A stretch of 6,594 nt of DNA, taken from positions 1-6,594 of the forward strand of contig JBGOUJ010000441.1 of the NCBI GenBank assembly GCA_041477005.1, read 5' to 3'. Origin of the DNA: JBGOUJ01 sp041477005. Lineage in GTDB: Bacteria; Acidobacteriota; Terriglobia; Bryobacterales; JACQDG01. Shown here piece after piece: positions 6,076 to 6,594 of this stretch (position 1 is its first letter; each line of letters begins with the position of its first letter). The position numbers and the translations under genes are program-made. A model generated the notes under the pieces. It searched no databases. It saw only the letters and a program-made list of their open reading frames with translations, and was not told where the DNA came from.

Positions 6076-6303
6076 GTGCGGGCTGTGCGGGCGGACGCTT
6101 CACGTGCCGAAGTCGAAGAGACGCTAGGCAGGCAGAAGGCGCTGCTTGACGATCTTCCGCAGCCGCGTGGGCTCAGCGAGGAAGAACTCGAGACCTTGTC
6201 ATCTCTTCATGCGTTCTTTCTGTGGCTGAAACAGGAGGGTGAGTCTGACGCCTATGAGCGCGGCGTAGGATACGAGCTTCCTGTTGGTTTCAAAACACGC
6301 TAG
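6076..6303 (+). CDS. Hypothetical 75-residue protein, start uncertain, possibly an N-terminally truncated remnant
   Basis: I do not recognise this protein. It is charged and mostly helical in appearance, with an acidic, Leu-rich middle (GLSEEELETL, 32-41), an aromatic patch HAFFLWLKQ (45-53) and the ending YELPVGFKTR. The only standard start in the frame is GTG at 6076, with no ribosome binding site. The frame is open back to 5992, and from about 6043 it still reads like protein (SINAYALAADAV before the GTG), so the true N-terminus may be missing or use a non-standard start. The TAG at 6301 is followed nine bases later by an ATG in the same frame. The two parts may therefore be a coupled gene pair or one gene broken by a nonsense change. 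G+C drops within it to around 50%, unlike the minus-strand genes. Confidence 0.5.
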   Translation: MRAVRADASRAEVEETLGRQKALLDDLPQPRGLSEEELETLSSLHAFFLWLKQEGESDAYERGVGYELPVGFKTR

Positions 6304-6312
6304 AGCCAGCCT

Positions 6313-6594
6313 ATGCCGCTGGACGCCGCGCAGATTGCCTCACTTGTCGCGTCGCCGTCCCTAGGGGCTGTAACGTATCAAGCAGCCTCCCTTCTTCGGA
6401 AACTTGCCCGAATCAACGATCAAGAGTATCTCCCGGAGGCTTGCCAGATCAAAGATGTTTTCGAATGCATTGCTGAGCACGTGCTCGATCAGCTCTGGGC
6501 GATGCACATCCCAGACCAACCATTCGAGGCCTTGGACGATGGCGATTTTTCTCGAACCCGGGCACTCGCCCGTATACTTCATGAGCTGCACTCG
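6313..6594 (+). CDS. Hypothetical protein, 5' part only, runs off the right edge
   Basis: An ATG at 6313 opens a frame of 94 codons without a stop up to the window end. I do not recognise the product. It begins MPLDAAQIASLVASP, then shows amphipathic, likely helical segments (AASLLRKLARI at about 25-35, KDVFECIAEHVLDQLW at about 48-63) and an acidic patch EALDDGDF (72-79). It follows the 75-residue frame by nine bases in the same reading frame and has no clear ribosome binding site, so translation may be coupled to it, or both may be pieces of one disrupted gene. The minus strand is also open over 6361-6591, but this frame has the better context. G+C is about 53%, clearly below the rest of the window. 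Confidence 0.5.
   Translation, partial: MPLDAAQIASLVASPSLGAVTYQAASLLRKLARINDQEYLPEACQIKDVFECIAEHVLDQLWAMHIPDQPFEALDDGDFSRTRALARILHELHS

Noticed and set aside
6071..6127. An 18-codon frame starting at ATG 6071 with a Cys-x-x-Cys pair
   Set aside because: It has no ribosome binding site and overlaps a longer, more protein-like frame in another phase.
6361..6591. A 76-codon open frame on the minus strand at the right edge
   Set aside because: It overlaps the plus-strand frame from 6313, which is also fully open and follows another plus-strand frame by nine bases. This choice is less certain than the others, because the minus frame also reads plausibly.

Overview
The window looks like a piece of a GC-rich bacterial chromosome, about 65-72% G+C over the three large genes in 60-line samples I counted by eye. 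I infer a free-living Gram-negative-type bacterium, because one protein carries a Tat export signal and another is a large two-module FtsX/MacB-type permease. Acidobacteriota (Bryobacter/Solibacter-like) is one reasonable guess, because duplicated permeases without an ATPase gene are a known habit of that phylum. The sequence alone does not prove the lineage.

Positions 5813 to 60 (minus strand) hold three genes in the same direction. First is an 850-residue permease with two FtsX domains. Next is a 377-residue GNAT-type acyltransferase of the YghO-like kind. Last is a 638-residue thiamine-pyrophosphate (TPP) enzyme that resembles benzoylformate decarboxylase and has a twin-arginine signal peptide. 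The gaps are 97 nt (filled by a palindromic heptamer-repeat element) and 53 nt, so the genes may share a transcript. No common pathway can be read from the sequence, and no ABC ATPase gene is present.

Positions 5814 to 6594 form a different zone. A short divergent spacer carries a perfect extended -10 promoter on the plus strand, followed at once by a ribosome binding site and a 27-codon gene for a single-span hydrophobic peptide. After a stretch of degenerate heptamers there are two plus-strand coding frames: one of 75 residues, and one that runs off the right edge. They lie in the same frame and are separated by one TAG. From about position 6180 the G+C falls to roughly 50-55%, which suggests that an accessory segment begins here.

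The most unusual structure is a dispersed intergenic repeat built from GCTGANN heptamers. Between the permease and the acyltransferase it forms two inverted heptamer arms around a small core hairpin. At the left edge of the window a second copy shows the core hairpin plus one arm, ending against the stop codon of the TPP enzyme gene. I found no rRNA, tRNA, CRISPR array, transposase or convincing intrinsic terminator.
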